From Colwellia sp. (lineage in GTDB: Bacteria; Pseudomonadota; Gammaproteobacteria; Enterobacterales; Alteromonadaceae), in contig JABSOZ010000002.1 of NCBI GenBank assembly GCA_013215295.1, positions 186,001 through 250,000 of the forward strand: 64,000 bases of DNA. Reading direction: 5' to 3'. Shown one piece after another: positions 28,789-37,892 of this stretch. Both the position numbers and the translations under genes were made by a program. The notes under the pieces were generated by a model. That model searched no databases and had not been told where the DNA came from. It worked only from the letters and a program-made list of their open reading frames with translations. Within the stretch, counting starts at the first letter, position 1. Every line of letters starts with the position of its first letter.

Positions 28789-29903
28789 TGCAAAACCATG
28801 GCTACGATCAACAAAAAAAGCGCAGTTTTTGGCAAAGAATTCACATAGATCTCCCGTTGCTTTTGTGTATTCTTGCTCTGTTGGTTTTAGGCCTATTTGT
28901 TGTTTATAGTGCTGGTGGCCAAGAAATTGATATTGTATATCGTCAGATAAAACGGGTAGGTATTGCATTATTAGTCATGTTTACCCTTGCTCAAATTCCT
29001 CCTCTCGCCTATCAAAAATGGGCAGTTCCCGTATTTATTTTTGGTTTACTGCTTTTAGTCGCCGTTTTATTATTTGGCCATGTCGGTAAAGGTGCTCAGC
29101 GTTGGTTAGATCTAGGTTTTATTAAGTTTCAACCTTCAGAAATTATGAAACTGGTTGTGCCCATTATGATTGCGGGATATGTCAGCCAACAAAACTTGCC
29201 CGCTAAATTAAGTACCATAATCATTGCTTTCATTTTGGTACTTTTACCGACAATCCTAATCTTCAGACAACCCGATTTTGGCACTTCAATTTTAATTGCA
29301 AGTTCAGGTATATTCGTTATTTTTCTTGCTGGCGTCAGCTGGAAACTTATTGGTGTTTGTACAGGATTAGCTTTAGGTTTTGCGCCAATTTTATGGTTCT
29401 ACTTATTGGGTAGTTATCAAAAGCAAAGAGTTACAACATTCCTGAATCCAGAGCAAGATCCATTAGGCTCTGGTTACCAAATTATCCAATCGAAAATAGC
29501 TATCGGTTCTGGGGGCTTTGACGGTAAAGGTTGGCTACAAGGTACTCAGTCACAACTTGAATTTTTACCTGAGCGGCACACCGACTTTATTTTTGCTGTA
29601 TTTAGTGAAGAGTTTGGCTTTATAGGTGTAGTCGCTTTACTCAGTGTGTATTTACTTATTGTGATGCGAGGCCTGTGGATTTCAGTAAAAGCAGAACACG
29701 CTTTTACCAAATTATTAGCAGGCAGCATTACCTTAACGTTTTTCGTGTATGTATTTGTAAATATCGGTATGGTATCAGGACTATTGCCCGTTGTCGGTGT
29801 CCCTTTACCCTTAGTGAGTTATGGTGGTACATCCATGGTGACATTACTGGCAGGTTTTGGCATGCTAATGGCTATTAGTACTCATAAGCGTTTTATTGCT
29901 TAA
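28788..29903 (+). CDS. rodA: Rod-shape glycosyltransferase RodA
   Basis: A 371-residue SEDS-family polytopic membrane protein with ten predicted helices. It polymerises lipid II glycan chains in the elongasome together with PBP2. Signature regions are WLDLGFIKFQPSEIMKL, RQPDFGTS and the C-terminal GVPLPLVSYGGTSM. Start is GTG at 28788, overlapping the mrdA stop (TAGTG). Confidence 0.95.
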   Translation: MQNHGYDQQKKRSFWQRIHIDLPLLLCILALLVLGLFVVYSAGGQEIDIVYRQIKRVGIALLVMFTLAQIPPLAYQKWAVPVFIFGLLLLVAVLLFGHVGKGAQRWLDLGFIKFQPSEIMKLVVPIMIAGYVSQQNLPAKLSTIIIAFILVLLPTILIFRQPDFGTSILIASSGIFVIFLAGVSWKLIGVCTGLALGFAPILWFYLLGSYQKQRVTTFLNPEQDPLGSGYQIIQSKIAIGSGGFDGKGWLQGTQSQLEFLPERHTDFIFAVFSEEFGFIGVVALLSVYLLIVMRGLWISVKAEHAFTKLLAGSITLTFFVYVFVNIGMVSGLLPVVGVPLPLVSYGGTSMVTLLAGFGMLMAISTHKRFIA

Positions 29904-29935
29904 ATTCACCAATAAAATAATAAGAAATAGAGACT

Positions 29936-30733
29936 GTGCAACAAAAAATCTTACTCATAATATTATTAGTATTAACAACTGCATGCAGCATTAATTCTGG
30001 ACGCTATCAACAAAAAAATGATAGCACGCCCACGCGTGTACCCACGACAAGTGAACTTGTCGATATCACTCCAAGAGAAGAGCCTCACAGCAGAGGCGGC
30101 AATAAAAGCCAATATATCGTTCGTGGAAAAACATATTCAGTTTTAAAGAGCGCTGAAAACTTCAGTCAAACAGGAACAGCTTCTTGGTACGGTAAAAAAT
30201 TCCATGGCCATTTAACCTCAAACGGTGAAATCTATAACATGTACTCGATGAGTGCAGCGCATAAAAACCTCCCCTTACCCACTTATTTAAAAGTGACTAA
30301 TAATGCAAACAACAAATCCGTCATTGTACGGGTGAATGACCGGGGGCCATTTCATGAAGAACGCATTATTGATTTGTCGTACAGTGCCGCTTATAAAATA
30401 GGCATGATGAAAACCGGTGTCGCTAATGTCACCATTACCGCAATAACTGACTTTTCGTTGCCAGACAAAAACAATACGACTATTCTTACACCGACACCTA
30501 CTGACAACACCAACCAACGTAAATACATTCAAGTTTTCGCCACTAAAAATAAGCTTCTCGCGAACAAAACCGCCCAAGCCTTACAAAATTTATATCAAAT
30601 AAATACCATTATTCCTGAAAACAACAAGATTTTTCGCGTGCAAATGGGTCCAATAAACGACAATCAACATTTGAATAACATATTAACTCGTTTGAAAAAT
30701 TCAGGTTACCCTAAAGCATTTAGTCGAAAATAA
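29936..30733 (+). CDS. rlpA: Septal-ring lytic transglycosylase family lipoprotein RlpA
   Basis: A 265-residue outer-membrane lipoprotein that acts on naked glycan strands at the septum. The signal peptide ends in lipobox TTAC (about residue 17). The double-psi beta-barrel has GTASWYGKKFHG and RVNDRGPFHEERIIDLSYSA. A C-terminal SPOR domain (about 190-262, IQVFATKNK...) binds denuded peptidoglycan. Start is GTG at 29936. Confidence 0.92.
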   Translation: MQQKILLIILLVLTTACSINSGRYQQKNDSTPTRVPTTSELVDITPREEPHSRGGNKSQYIVRGKTYSVLKSAENFSQTGTASWYGKKFHGHLTSNGEIYNMYSMSAAHKNLPLPTYLKVTNNANNKSVIVRVNDRGPFHEERIIDLSYSAAYKIGMMKTGVANVTITAITDFSLPDKNNTTILTPTPTDNTNQRKYIQVFATKNKLLANKTAQALQNLYQINTIIPENNKIFRVQMGPINDNQHLNNILTRLKNSGYPKAFSRK

Positions 30734-30783
30734 TTTCTCGTAACAATTTGACTGAAAGCCACGATAGTATTCATCTCTAAAAA

Positions 30784-30792
30784 TGCTATACT
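30784..30792 (+). promoter_or_regulatory. Extended -10 promoter of dacA
   Basis: TGCTATACT is an extended -10 element about 45 bp before the dacA start. The -35 region is weak. It would let dacA be transcribed apart from the upstream mrdA-rodA-rlpA genes. Confidence 0.4.
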
Positions 30793-30836
30793 GCTGAAAA
30801 TTTCTCCTTTTATCATTCAATTTCCTTAGGAATATT

Positions 30837-32024
30837 ATGACTTACCTATTAGCTAAAAAAATGGCTAAAACCTCAACTAAACTTATCTGCTTTTTCGGCG
30901 CCGTTGCTTTAACTTTTTCATCTTTTTCTCATGCAATCACGATTATCCCTTCACCACCAGAATTAAAAGCAAAAGGTCATATTTTAATCGATTACACCAC
31001 AGGGAAAGTCATTGCCGAAAGTAATGCTGATTCATTGTTAGCTCCTGCCAGTTTAACCAAAATGATGACAAGCTATATCATAGGTAAAGAATTACAAAGT
31101 GGTAATATTAGCAATAAAGATATGGTCACTATCAGTGAAAAAGCTTGGGCGAAAAATTTCCCTGGTTCATCACTCATGTTTATTGAAGTGGGTACTGAGA
31201 TTTCCGTAGAATTATTAAACCAAGGTATTATTGTCGCTTCTGGTAATGATGCTTGTGTTGCTATGGCCGAACATATTGCAGGCAGCGAAGATGCTTTTGC
31301 ACAATTGATGAATGCTCATGCTGAGCAACTAGGCATGTACAGTAGCTACTTTGAAAATAGTCACGGGCTAGATAGTCAAGAACACAAAACAACCCCACGC
31401 GATATGGCGACACTTGCAATAGCACTTATTCGAGATGTACCTGAAGAATATAAAATTTATAGTCAAAAAACCTTTAGCTACAACAACATCAAACAATACA
31501 ACCGTAATAATTTATTATGGGACAAAAGCATGAAAGTTGACGGTTTAAAAACTGGACATACTTCACAAGCGGGTTACAGTTTGGTTTCTTCTGCGACTAA
31601 AGGCGGAATGCGCTTAATCAGTGTCGTGATGGGTACAGATAGTGAACGTGCAAGAAAAGTTGAAAGTAAAGAATTACTAAATTACGGTTTCCGTTTCTTT
31701 GAAACATATACACCGTATAAAGCGGGCGAAAAATTTGTTACCAATCGAATTTGGATGGGTGATGTTAAAGAAGTTGACCTCGGTATATTACTTGATACTC
31801 CAATAACAATTCCTCGTGGTCAGCGCAAAAACTTAGAAGCAAGTTTTGAATTAGATCAACAACTAGAGGCTCCTTTAGCGAAAGGAACGGTTGTCGGTAA
31901 ATTATTTTTACGCTTAGACGGCGAAGACATCGCGGAATATCCATTAGTCACTTTGCAAGAAGTAAATGAAGGCGGTATGTTCAGTAAGTTAGTTGATTAT
32001 GTAAAATTACAGTTTGTTGACTAG
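30837..32024 (+). CDS. dacA: D-alanyl-D-alanine carboxypeptidase (PBP5/6 type)
   Basis: A 395-residue periplasmic, membrane-tethered carboxypeptidase that trims the terminal D-Ala of muropeptides. It has a signal peptide (cleaved near residue 33), SxxK motif SLTK (Ser72), SGN (135-137) and KTG (in DGLKTGHTSQAGYS). The C-terminal PBP5-type beta domain and amphipathic anchor helix are present. TTAGGA precedes the ATG. A good terminator follows. Confidence 0.95.
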   Translation: MTYLLAKKMAKTSTKLICFFGAVALTFSSFSHAITIIPSPPELKAKGHILIDYTTGKVIAESNADSLLAPASLTKMMTSYIIGKELQSGNISNKDMVTISEKAWAKNFPGSSLMFIEVGTEISVELLNQGIIVASGNDACVAMAEHIAGSEDAFAQLMNAHAEQLGMYSSYFENSHGLDSQEHKTTPRDMATLAIALIRDVPEEYKIYSQKTFSYNNIKQYNRNNLLWDKSMKVDGLKTGHTSQAGYSLVSSATKGGMRLISVVMGTDSERARKVESKELLNYGFRFFETYTPYKAGEKFVTNRIWMGDVKEVDLGILLDTPITIPRGQRKNLEASFELDQQLEAPLAKGTVVGKLFLRLDGEDIAEYPLVTLQEVNEGGMFSKLVDYVKLQFVD

Positions 32025-32050
32025 CAAAAACTCAAACACCTTCATTTTAA

Positions 32051-32074
32051 AACTCGGCTTCTGCCGAGTTTTTT
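32051..32074 (+). terminator. Intrinsic terminator after dacA
   Basis: AACTCGGC (32051-32058) pairs with GCCGAGTT (32063-32070) around a 4-nt loop and is followed by a T-run. It lies 27 bp past the dacA stop. Confidence 0.9.
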
Positions 32075-32196
32075 ATTACTAATATCAAAATGTTAATAAA
32101 AGCACTAAATTCAATGATCACATTCTATTTGATTAATGATAAAATGCCCCAAGATTGACTATTTACCAAGTTCCATCCCTACTTTAGAGAACAAAC

Positions 32197-32460
32197 ATGA
32201 AAACCAAATTTGATGAATTATTAGAATTTCCAACAGTGCTTAATTTTAAAGTTATGGGCGTTGCTTGCGATGAGTTAGCTGATTTGGTGATAAATGAACT
32301 ACAAAAACATGCACCTGGTGATTACTCTCCGACAATAAAAGTCAGCTCGAAAGGAACCTATCACTCTCTTACTATCGCAGTTACGGTAACCAGTAAAGAG
32401 CAGATAGAAACGATTTACACTAAACTAACCGCTATTGATGTCGTACGTTACGTTTTATAA
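32197..32460 (+). CDS. ybeD: UPF0250 / YbeD-like protein
   Basis: An 87-residue small protein of the UPF0250 (DUF493) family, with an ACT-like fold known from the E. coli member. The start [21 protein letters not shown] is typical (cited in part). It regularly lies between dacA and lipB. The molecular role is not established. Confidence 0.92.
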   Translation: MKTKFDELLEFPTVLNFKVMGVACDELADLVINELQKHAPGDYSPTIKVSSKGTYHSLTIAVTVTSKEQIETIYTKLTAIDVVRYVL

Positions 32461-32543
32461 GTTCATTTAACTATTTTCGAATAACAAATTTTATGAAAAT
32501 AAAAACTTAGTATTTATCCGGTGTAATTCTATTATTATTTGGA

Positions 32544-32549
32544 TATAAT
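32544..32549 (+). promoter_or_regulatory. -10 box before lipB
   Basis: A perfect TATAAT lies 32 bp before the lipB TTG start. The hexamer 17 bp upstream (GTGTAA) is a poor -35, so activity may depend on an activator or be modest. Confidence 0.4.
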
Positions 32550-32580
32550 CGGTTTAATTAGAATTAAGTGAAGTAAAAAC

Positions 32581-33240
32581 TTGAAAAACTCGTTAATCAT
32601 TCGACAACTTACCACAATGGACTACACCACTGTTTGGCAAGCGATGCAAAAATTTACCGATGATCGTAACGACGAAACTCAAGATGAGCTTTGGCTAGTA
32701 GAGCACCCTGCTGTTTTCACCCAAGGCCAAGCAGGTAAAGAAGAACACTTACTTATGCCAGGCGATATTGAAGTGGTAAAAGTTGACCGTGGCGGGCAAG
32801 TGACTTATCACGGCCCAGGACAGCAAGTGATCTATTTTATGATCAACCTTCGCCGTAGAAAAATTGGTGTTCGTGAACTTGTTACCCTCCTTGAAAATGG
32901 CCTCATTGCCGCATTGGCTGATTTTAATATTATCGCCAATGCAAAACCTGATGCTCCTGGGGTATATGTTGATGGAAAAAAAATAGCATCGCTAGGTTTA
33001 CGAATACGCAAAGGTTGCTCGTTTCACGGTTTAGCGCTTAATGTAAATATGGATTTATCACCCTTCCTACGGATTAACCCTTGTGGTTACCAAGGCCTGG
33101 AAATGGTACAAACGGCTGATATCAGCGAATTAACAAATACAGTTCAAGCAGGTGAAACTTTAATTAAACACCTGGCTCAATTATTAAATACCAATAATAT
33201 CAGTTATAAAACTGGTTGGGACGAAGCTAATGACCACTAA
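32581..33240 (+). CDS. lipB: Octanoyl-[ACP]:protein N-octanoyltransferase
   Basis: A 219-residue enzyme that moves octanoate from acyl carrier protein to lipoyl domains. Motifs are [23 protein letters not shown] (catalytic Lys) and NPCGYQGLE (catalytic Cys). The start codon is TTG with AAGTGAAG upstream; the next ATG (codon 13) would cut conserved N-terminal residues. It overlaps lipA by 11 bp. Confidence 0.95.
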   Translation: MKNSLIIRQLTTMDYTTVWQAMQKFTDDRNDETQDELWLVEHPAVFTQGQAGKEEHLLMPGDIEVVKVDRGGQVTYHGPGQQVIYFMINLRRRKIGVRELVTLLENGLIAALADFNIIANAKPDAPGVYVDGKKIASLGLRIRKGCSFHGLALNVNMDLSPFLRINPCGYQGLEMVQTADISELTNTVQAGETLIKHLAQLLNTNNISYKTGWDEANDH

Positions 33241-34198
33241 AACAACCCGAGTTATCCCCGGCACAAAAATGCGTGATGCTGAAAAAATGGCACTTATTCC
33301 GATTCAAGTTGTGCCTTCAGAACGCGAAACTATGCTCAGAAAGCCTAAGTGGTTGCGTATTAAGCTTCCTCGTACAACCGAACGTATTGATAGCATTAAA
33401 GCAGCATTACGTAAGCATGACTTACACTCAGTGTGTGAAGAAGCGTCTTGTCCAAATTTATCAGAATGCTTTAATCACGGCACAGCCACTTTTATGATTT
33501 TAGGTGACATTTGTACGCGTCGTTGCCCTTTTTGTGATGTTGGTCACGGTCGCCCTCTAGCACCTAAACTTGACGAAGCAACAAAATTAGCATTAACGCT
33601 AAAAGACATGAAGTTAAAATACGTTGTTATCACTTCTGTTGACCGTGATGATTTACGTGACGGTGGAGCTCAACAATTTGCTGACTGTATTAGTGAAATT
33701 GCCATACATGCACCGAATACTAAAGTTGAGATTCTCGTCCCTGATTTTCGTGGTCGAATGGATCGCGCATTAGAGATTTTAAATGCCAACCCACCGTATG
33801 TATTCAACCATAATTTAGAAACAGCGCCACGGCTATATACCAAAGCCCGTCCTGGGGCAAACTATCAGTGGTCATTAGACTTACTTAAAAAGTTTGGCGA
33901 AGCAAACCCTACAGTGCCTACTAAATCAGGCATAATGGTTGGCTTAGGTGAAACGGACGAAGAGATTTTACAAGTCATGCGTGACTTACGTGGCCATGGT
34001 GTAACTATGCTAACGATTGGTCAATACTTACAACCGAGTAAGCATCACTTACCCGTTGAGCGCTATGTTCACCCAGACGTATTCGATATGTACCAAAGAG
34101 AAGCCATTAAAATGGGCTTTGAACACGCGGCTTGTGGTCCATTAGTACGTTCAAGCTACCATGCCGACAAACAAGCGGCCGGTGAAGAAGTTAAGTAA
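33230..34198 (+). CDS. lipA: Lipoyl synthase
   Basis: A 322-residue radical SAM enzyme that inserts two sulfurs into the octanoyl chain. The auxiliary cluster cysteines are in [12 protein letters not shown] and the radical SAM motif is CTRRCPFC. The C-terminal RSSYHAD serine ligand is present. Translational coupling to lipB is likely (overlap ATGACCACTAA). Confidence 0.97.
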   Translation: MTTKTTRVIPGTKMRDAEKMALIPIQVVPSERETMLRKPKWLRIKLPRTTERIDSIKAALRKHDLHSVCEEASCPNLSECFNHGTATFMILGDICTRRCPFCDVGHGRPLAPKLDEATKLALTLKDMKLKYVVITSVDRDDLRDGGAQQFADCISEIAIHAPNTKVEILVPDFRGRMDRALEILNANPPYVFNHNLETAPRLYTKARPGANYQWSLDLLKKFGEANPTVPTKSGIMVGLGETDEEILQVMRDLRGHGVTMLTIGQYLQPSKHHLPVERYVHPDVFDMYQREAIKMGFEHAACGPLVRSSYHADKQAAGEEVK

Positions 34199-34224
34199 AT
34201 CTATCTATAGAATAAACAAAATCA

Positions 34225-34269
34225 AACCTGACTATATCGATAAAACATTATCATCGATATAGTTAGGTT
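34225..34269. terminator. 17-bp inverted repeat after lipA
   Basis: Arms at 34225-34241 and 34253-34269 pair over 17 bp with one G-T pair and an 11-nt loop. It lies 27 bp past the lipA stop, where a terminator is expected, but it is AT-rich and lacks a T-run. It resembles in style the hairpin at 2139-2181. Confidence 0.5.
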
Positions 34270-34463
34270 ATATAAACCCCTGCCTCTTCATTAAATAATT
34301 ACCCCCTAATTTATACTTCCAACCCTCTGATTTCACTTAAAATACTAGAATAAGAACCGTCTTGTCAGTTTCAATATTCGAACTTCAATTAAAATATACT
34401 TGCGTCAAACAATAAGATAGATGTACCATTACCACACACGGAACAACTGGAGCACCTATAAAT

Positions 34464-34844
34464 ATGGAAATTACAATTGATATTGAAGATCCAATGCCGT
34501 TATTTACTCAACTTGTTGAGCAAATAAAATCAGCAATCGTCAACAGAAAAATCAAACCTGGCGATTCACTGCCTTCGATTAGGCAGTTAGCCAATGATTT
34601 AGAGTTGAACAGTAAAACGGTCGCTAAAGCTTATAAGTTATTAGAAAGAGACTTAGTCATTCAAAGTAAAGGCTACAGAGGTACTTTTGTGCATCCTGAA
34701 GCGATAATAAATAGCAAGATGGACTTGAATGCCGATGTGTTAGCACAACTAGAACAAGCAATTTCTGCATGTAAAACGGCAGGGGTAACTGACTCTGAGA
34801 TACGTATTGCTTTTAGCAATGCAATGAACAGTAAAAACAATTAA
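34464..34844 (+). CDS. GntR-family regulator, YtrA subfamily
   Basis: A 126-residue cytoplasmic DNA-binding protein. The winged helix-turn-helix (about 12-75) shows MPLFTQLVEQIKSAI and LPSIRQLANDLELNSKTVAKAY. Only a short helical tail of about 50 residues follows, as in the YtrA subfamily, which normally controls neighbouring ABC-transporter or membrane genes. It lies 10 bp before a membrane-protein gene, with which it forms a pair. Confidence 0.85.
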   Translation: MEITIDIEDPMPLFTQLVEQIKSAIVNRKIKPGDSLPSIRQLANDLELNSKTVAKAYKLLERDLVIQSKGYRGTFVHPEAIINSKMDLNADVLAQLEQAISACKTAGVTDSEIRIAFSNAMNSKNN

Positions 34845-34854
34845 GGAGAAGAGA

Positions 34855-35718
34855 ATGTCTATTCACATTTTATTTTATGCATTATTTTTAAGCCAAATAA
34901 TATTGATTTCATATTATTACCCAACTCAAATTATCAAAAGAATTGAGAGTGTTATAAAAAATTTCCCCCCAGAAAATTATCCAAAGCTTTACCCTGAATC
35001 TATTGAAAAAGTTATCGCAGCTAAAGTCCGTTATCAATTTCTCAATCAAATAATTATCGTTATTGGTTTAATTTTGATGGGAGTATATGCGTTCATGTCA
35101 AAAGATTATGATGGTGATAAGAAGTTTGCAGAAGGGTTACCGCTAATGTTTGGTATGGTGCAGTTCATCCCGTTTATGATGATAGAAATCTCGGGTTTCC
35201 GACAATTCAAGCTCATGAGGAAAGCGAATAAAAGTACAAGTCGAACAGCGGGTTTAGCACCACGTAAACTATTCGATTACGTGTCTCCAATATCCGTGAT
35301 AACAGCAATCATACTACTTTTCGGTTACGTATTATTTGATCTATATATACATGATTTCATCTTCACGAGTGACATTATAATTAAAATAATTACACTTTGT
35401 TTAGTACATGCATTGTTTATAGCTTTAGCAATTGGGCAGTTAACCGGTAAACGCTTAGATCCTCACCAAGCAGTAAAAGATAGAAGTCAGCAAACTGAGT
35501 TTTCTTTACAATCGATGGTTGCTGTCAGTATGCTGGTAAGTTTATTTTTTATTGCTAATTCTGCTGTAGACTTTTTCCAATTAGGTTATTTAGAAATTCT
35601 TATCAATAGTATTTACTTTCAAGTTATTGCCTTTTTTGGTATTGGAGGCATGTTACGAAATATTCGGTTAGACAACACTAATTTTGATGTTTATAAAGCA
35701 GAGAAAGTCACCGTTTAG
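34855..35718 (+). CDS. Polytopic membrane protein of unknown function
   Basis: A 287-residue protein with about 7 hydrophobic segments, for example at 1-20, 65-85, 97-112, 145-165, 175-198, 220-240 and 250-270. It has no recognised motif. It follows the GntR-type regulator with AAGGAGAAGAG before its ATG, so the two are probably co-transcribed. By analogy with YtrA systems it may be the regulated envelope function, but no ATPase gene is present. Confidence 0.7.
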   Translation: MSIHILFYALFLSQIILISYYYPTQIIKRIESVIKNFPPENYPKLYPESIEKVIAAKVRYQFLNQIIIVIGLILMGVYAFMSKDYDGDKKFAEGLPLMFGMVQFIPFMMIEISGFRQFKLMRKANKSTSRTAGLAPRKLFDYVSPISVITAIILLFGYVLFDLYIHDFIFTSDIIIKIITLCLVHALFIALAIGQLTGKRLDPHQAVKDRSQQTEFSLQSMVAVSMLVSLFFIANSAVDFFQLGYLEILINSIYFQVIAFFGIGGMLRNIRLDNTNFDVYKAEKVTV

Positions 35719-35748
35719 TTTTTCATTAACTAAAATTTATAACACGTT

Positions 35749-35784
35749 GCTCATCTACAGTTACTCCCATGTAGATGAGCTTTT
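35749..35784 (+). terminator. Intrinsic terminator between convergent genes
   Basis: GCTCATCTACA (35749-35759) pairs perfectly over 11 bp with TGTAGATGAGC (35770-35780), followed by TTTT. It ends the regulator-membrane pair and may also serve the convergent gene. Confidence 0.85.
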
Positions 35785-35807
35785 ACCGGTATTCCTATAG
35801 TAAGTTC

Positions 35808-37193
35808 CTAATAATTTTGCTCTGATTTCATGCCTTCTATATTAATAATTTTAGAGCGATTCATGGTAATTTTAAACCTTTGTATATATTGTTGAGTTTG
35901 ACTACCCGATACTTTTTGCTCTTGCACTGCCGCTAGATTGATTTGATAACGCCGCTCAACACCTTGGTTAGATATTTTACTACCATCAAGTGCATATAAT
36001 CGCCCCTCTCCTTTTTTCATAAAACGTACCAATGGCGTTAGATTAAAAAATACTTGGTGCTGTATTTCCTTAAAACCAGGCATAAACTCTTTCGCTATGA
36101 TTCTAGAATCGCAGCGAAAATGCAATAACTGAGCCGCTTGTTTATTTTGTTGTCGGCGTTTTTGAAAGTGTTTATTCACAATCTCAGGCAGATCTTTATC
36201 TTTTATATATTCGAGCCATAATGTTTGCACTGACATTTTGTTTTTTGACAAACTGTCAGTAAAAACATGTTGCCACTTCGGACGGCCACGTTGAATTTTT
36301 CTCCAAATCAAACGGGTTAAATCATCTTTAAAAATCTCTCGAATACCATAGATGACACCTAGAGATGCTATCAAAACCAACGTTACTTCTGTAAAAGCCG
36401 ACCGTGCGTTAAGCACAATCGCCATCACGAATGCCATAATTACCGCGGTAATCCCCCCGCGCACTAAACGTCGTAAATTAGCATCTAAATCATGGGTTTT
36501 TCTTTTAAATACAACACCAAATTCACTTAAACGCCGCAGCAGTCGCATCTTATTCGTAATGCGATTGGGATCAGCTAACGTGATTTTTGAATTATATTGC
36601 TGCTCAGTTCTGTAATGATTCTCTTGACGACATAACTCAAATAAAACCTCTCGCGAGTCAGTCTGCTCTGAGCTTTTGGGCCCATTAGACAATAGATTAA
36701 GAAAGGACTGTTCAGTATACCAACTGAGGTAATTATCAACATTTTCAAAATAAGACCGTAGTTTTGGATCAGTGGGTGTATAGCGCCGTAACTTCTTCAG
36801 CAATGTTTGGGTCTGATCCACCAACTCAAGCGCAGACAGATAAAACTTATCGGTATCACTTTCTTGCAATGCTTGTTTAATGTCTGTTTCAAGGGCGACC
36901 CTAAATTGATATGAAAATAAATTTAGGTTGCTGCGATAATCAGTCTTCTCGCCTTTCTTTTGGCTGATAAACCGACTTCTAACAAGGGGTAAATGCACTT
37001 GACGAGAAAAGTAAGCGCAATGGCTCTTTATACTGCTGTGGAAGTAGCTGTCTTCACTCAGGGTGATAGCATTAATGCCCATTTCTTCTGGGATAGAAAA
37101 ATAGAGATCAAAACGTTGTGATTCTTTCGGTGATAATTGTAGGCTAACTTTAAATGATAAATTATCATCTTGCATCAAGCTGATTTTTTTCAC
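35808..37193 (-). CDS. Conserved hypothetical protein with two central membrane helices
   Basis: A 461-residue protein I do not recognise by name. The N-terminal 240 residues are soluble and charged. Two adjacent hydrophobic segments (about 249-266 and 269-285, with the short link ARSAFTE) form a hairpin in the membrane. The C-terminal 175 residues are soluble and rich in basic residues. There is no signal peptide, so both soluble parts are likely cytoplasmic. It stands alone. Codon use looks like the neighbours. Confidence 0.65.
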   Translation of the reverse strand: MKKISLMQDDNLSFKVSLQLSPKESQRFDLYFSIPEEMGINAITLSEDSYFHSSIKSHCAYFSRQVHLPLVRSRFISQKKGEKTDYRSNLNLFSYQFRVALETDIKQALQESDTDKFYLSALELVDQTQTLLKKLRRYTPTDPKLRSYFENVDNYLSWYTEQSFLNLLSNGPKSSEQTDSREVLFELCRQENHYRTEQQYNSKITLADPNRITNKMRLLRRLSEFGVVFKRKTHDLDANLRRLVRGGITAVIMAFVMAIVLNARSAFTEVTLVLIASLGVIYGIREIFKDDLTRLIWRKIQRGRPKWQHVFTDSLSKNKMSVQTLWLEYIKDKDLPEIVNKHFQKRRQQNKQAAQLLHFRCDSRIIAKEFMPGFKEIQHQVFFNLTPLVRFMKKGEGRLYALDGSKISNQGVERRYQINLAAVQEQKVSGSQTQQYIQRFKITMNRSKIINIEGMKSEQNY

Positions 37194-37331
37194 TTATCTA
37201 CCCCCTAAGATGACTCCTATTAATATATAAGTATCTGTCATTTTAGGTGTTTTTTCCATAACTGGTTAATATAAATAGCCAAAATCCATTGTCAGCCATT
37301 CGTTTACCTACCGATAAATTAATTTTACTTA

Positions 37332-37664
37332 TTAGCCACAGCACTTTTTGTATTTTTTAGTACTGCCACAAGAACAAGGGTCATTTCTTTTCGGTGTTTT
37401 TTCAAAGCGCTGCGTTTTCGGAGTATTCAGCACCGCTTCAAGCTCAGTTATGTTCTCTTTTTCATCCGCATTAATTTCTATATTGGCAACGAACTTATGT
37501 TCGGCAACAATAATTTCAATTTCTTTTCCTCTTTGCTCTGACGCAACAATAAGGGTCAATGGTTTTGCGGCACTTCCAAGCTTTACGTCACGATTAGGTT
37601 TATAACCTGCCGTGCCATGACTCCCCATAACATCAGGTGTACCTCGGTAGAAAAATTTAGACAT
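37332..37664 (-). CDS. SEC-C/SWIM metal-binding protein, PBPRA1643 family
   Basis: A 110-residue protein ending in a SEC-C zinc motif, NDPCSCGSTKKYKKCCG (CxCx8CC). The N-terminus MSKFFYRGTPDVMGSHGTAGY (cited in part) is characteristic of this family in marine gammaproteobacteria. The frame is open 14 codons further up, but ATG 37664 has GAGGAG 8 bp upstream. Function unknown. Confidence 0.8.
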   Translation of the reverse strand: MSKFFYRGTPDVMGSHGTAGYKPNRDVKLGSAAKPLTLIVASEQRGKEIEIIVAEHKFVANIEINADEKENITELEAVLNTPKTQRFEKTPKRNDPCSCGSTKKYKKCCG

Positions 37665-37815
37665 AATGCACTCCTCAATTAAATATGGTTGCCGAGTATT
37701 GGCCACTAAAAATTCGCGCGAATTCTAACAGCTTAATCTCTCGTTGGCTAAAATTTTATCGATTTTAATTAAGAGCGTTACAATATCGACTGATGACAAA
37801 CTAATAGCTTCACAT

Positions 37816-37834
37816 GATAATGATTCTCATTTAC
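37816..37834 (+). promoter_or_regulatory. Probable Fur box
   Basis: The 19-mer GATAATGATTCTCATTTAC matches the classic Fur consensus (GATAATGATAATCATTATC) at about 15 of 19 positions. It lies 58 bp before the EAL gene and 150 bp from the divergent SEC-C gene. By position, it would repress the EAL gene in iron-replete cells. Confidence 0.6.
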
Positions 37835-37892
37835 AATAAGGTTACATTTACGCTGTAGGGACAGGTTAGCACTAAGCCGACCTCCTCATTTA

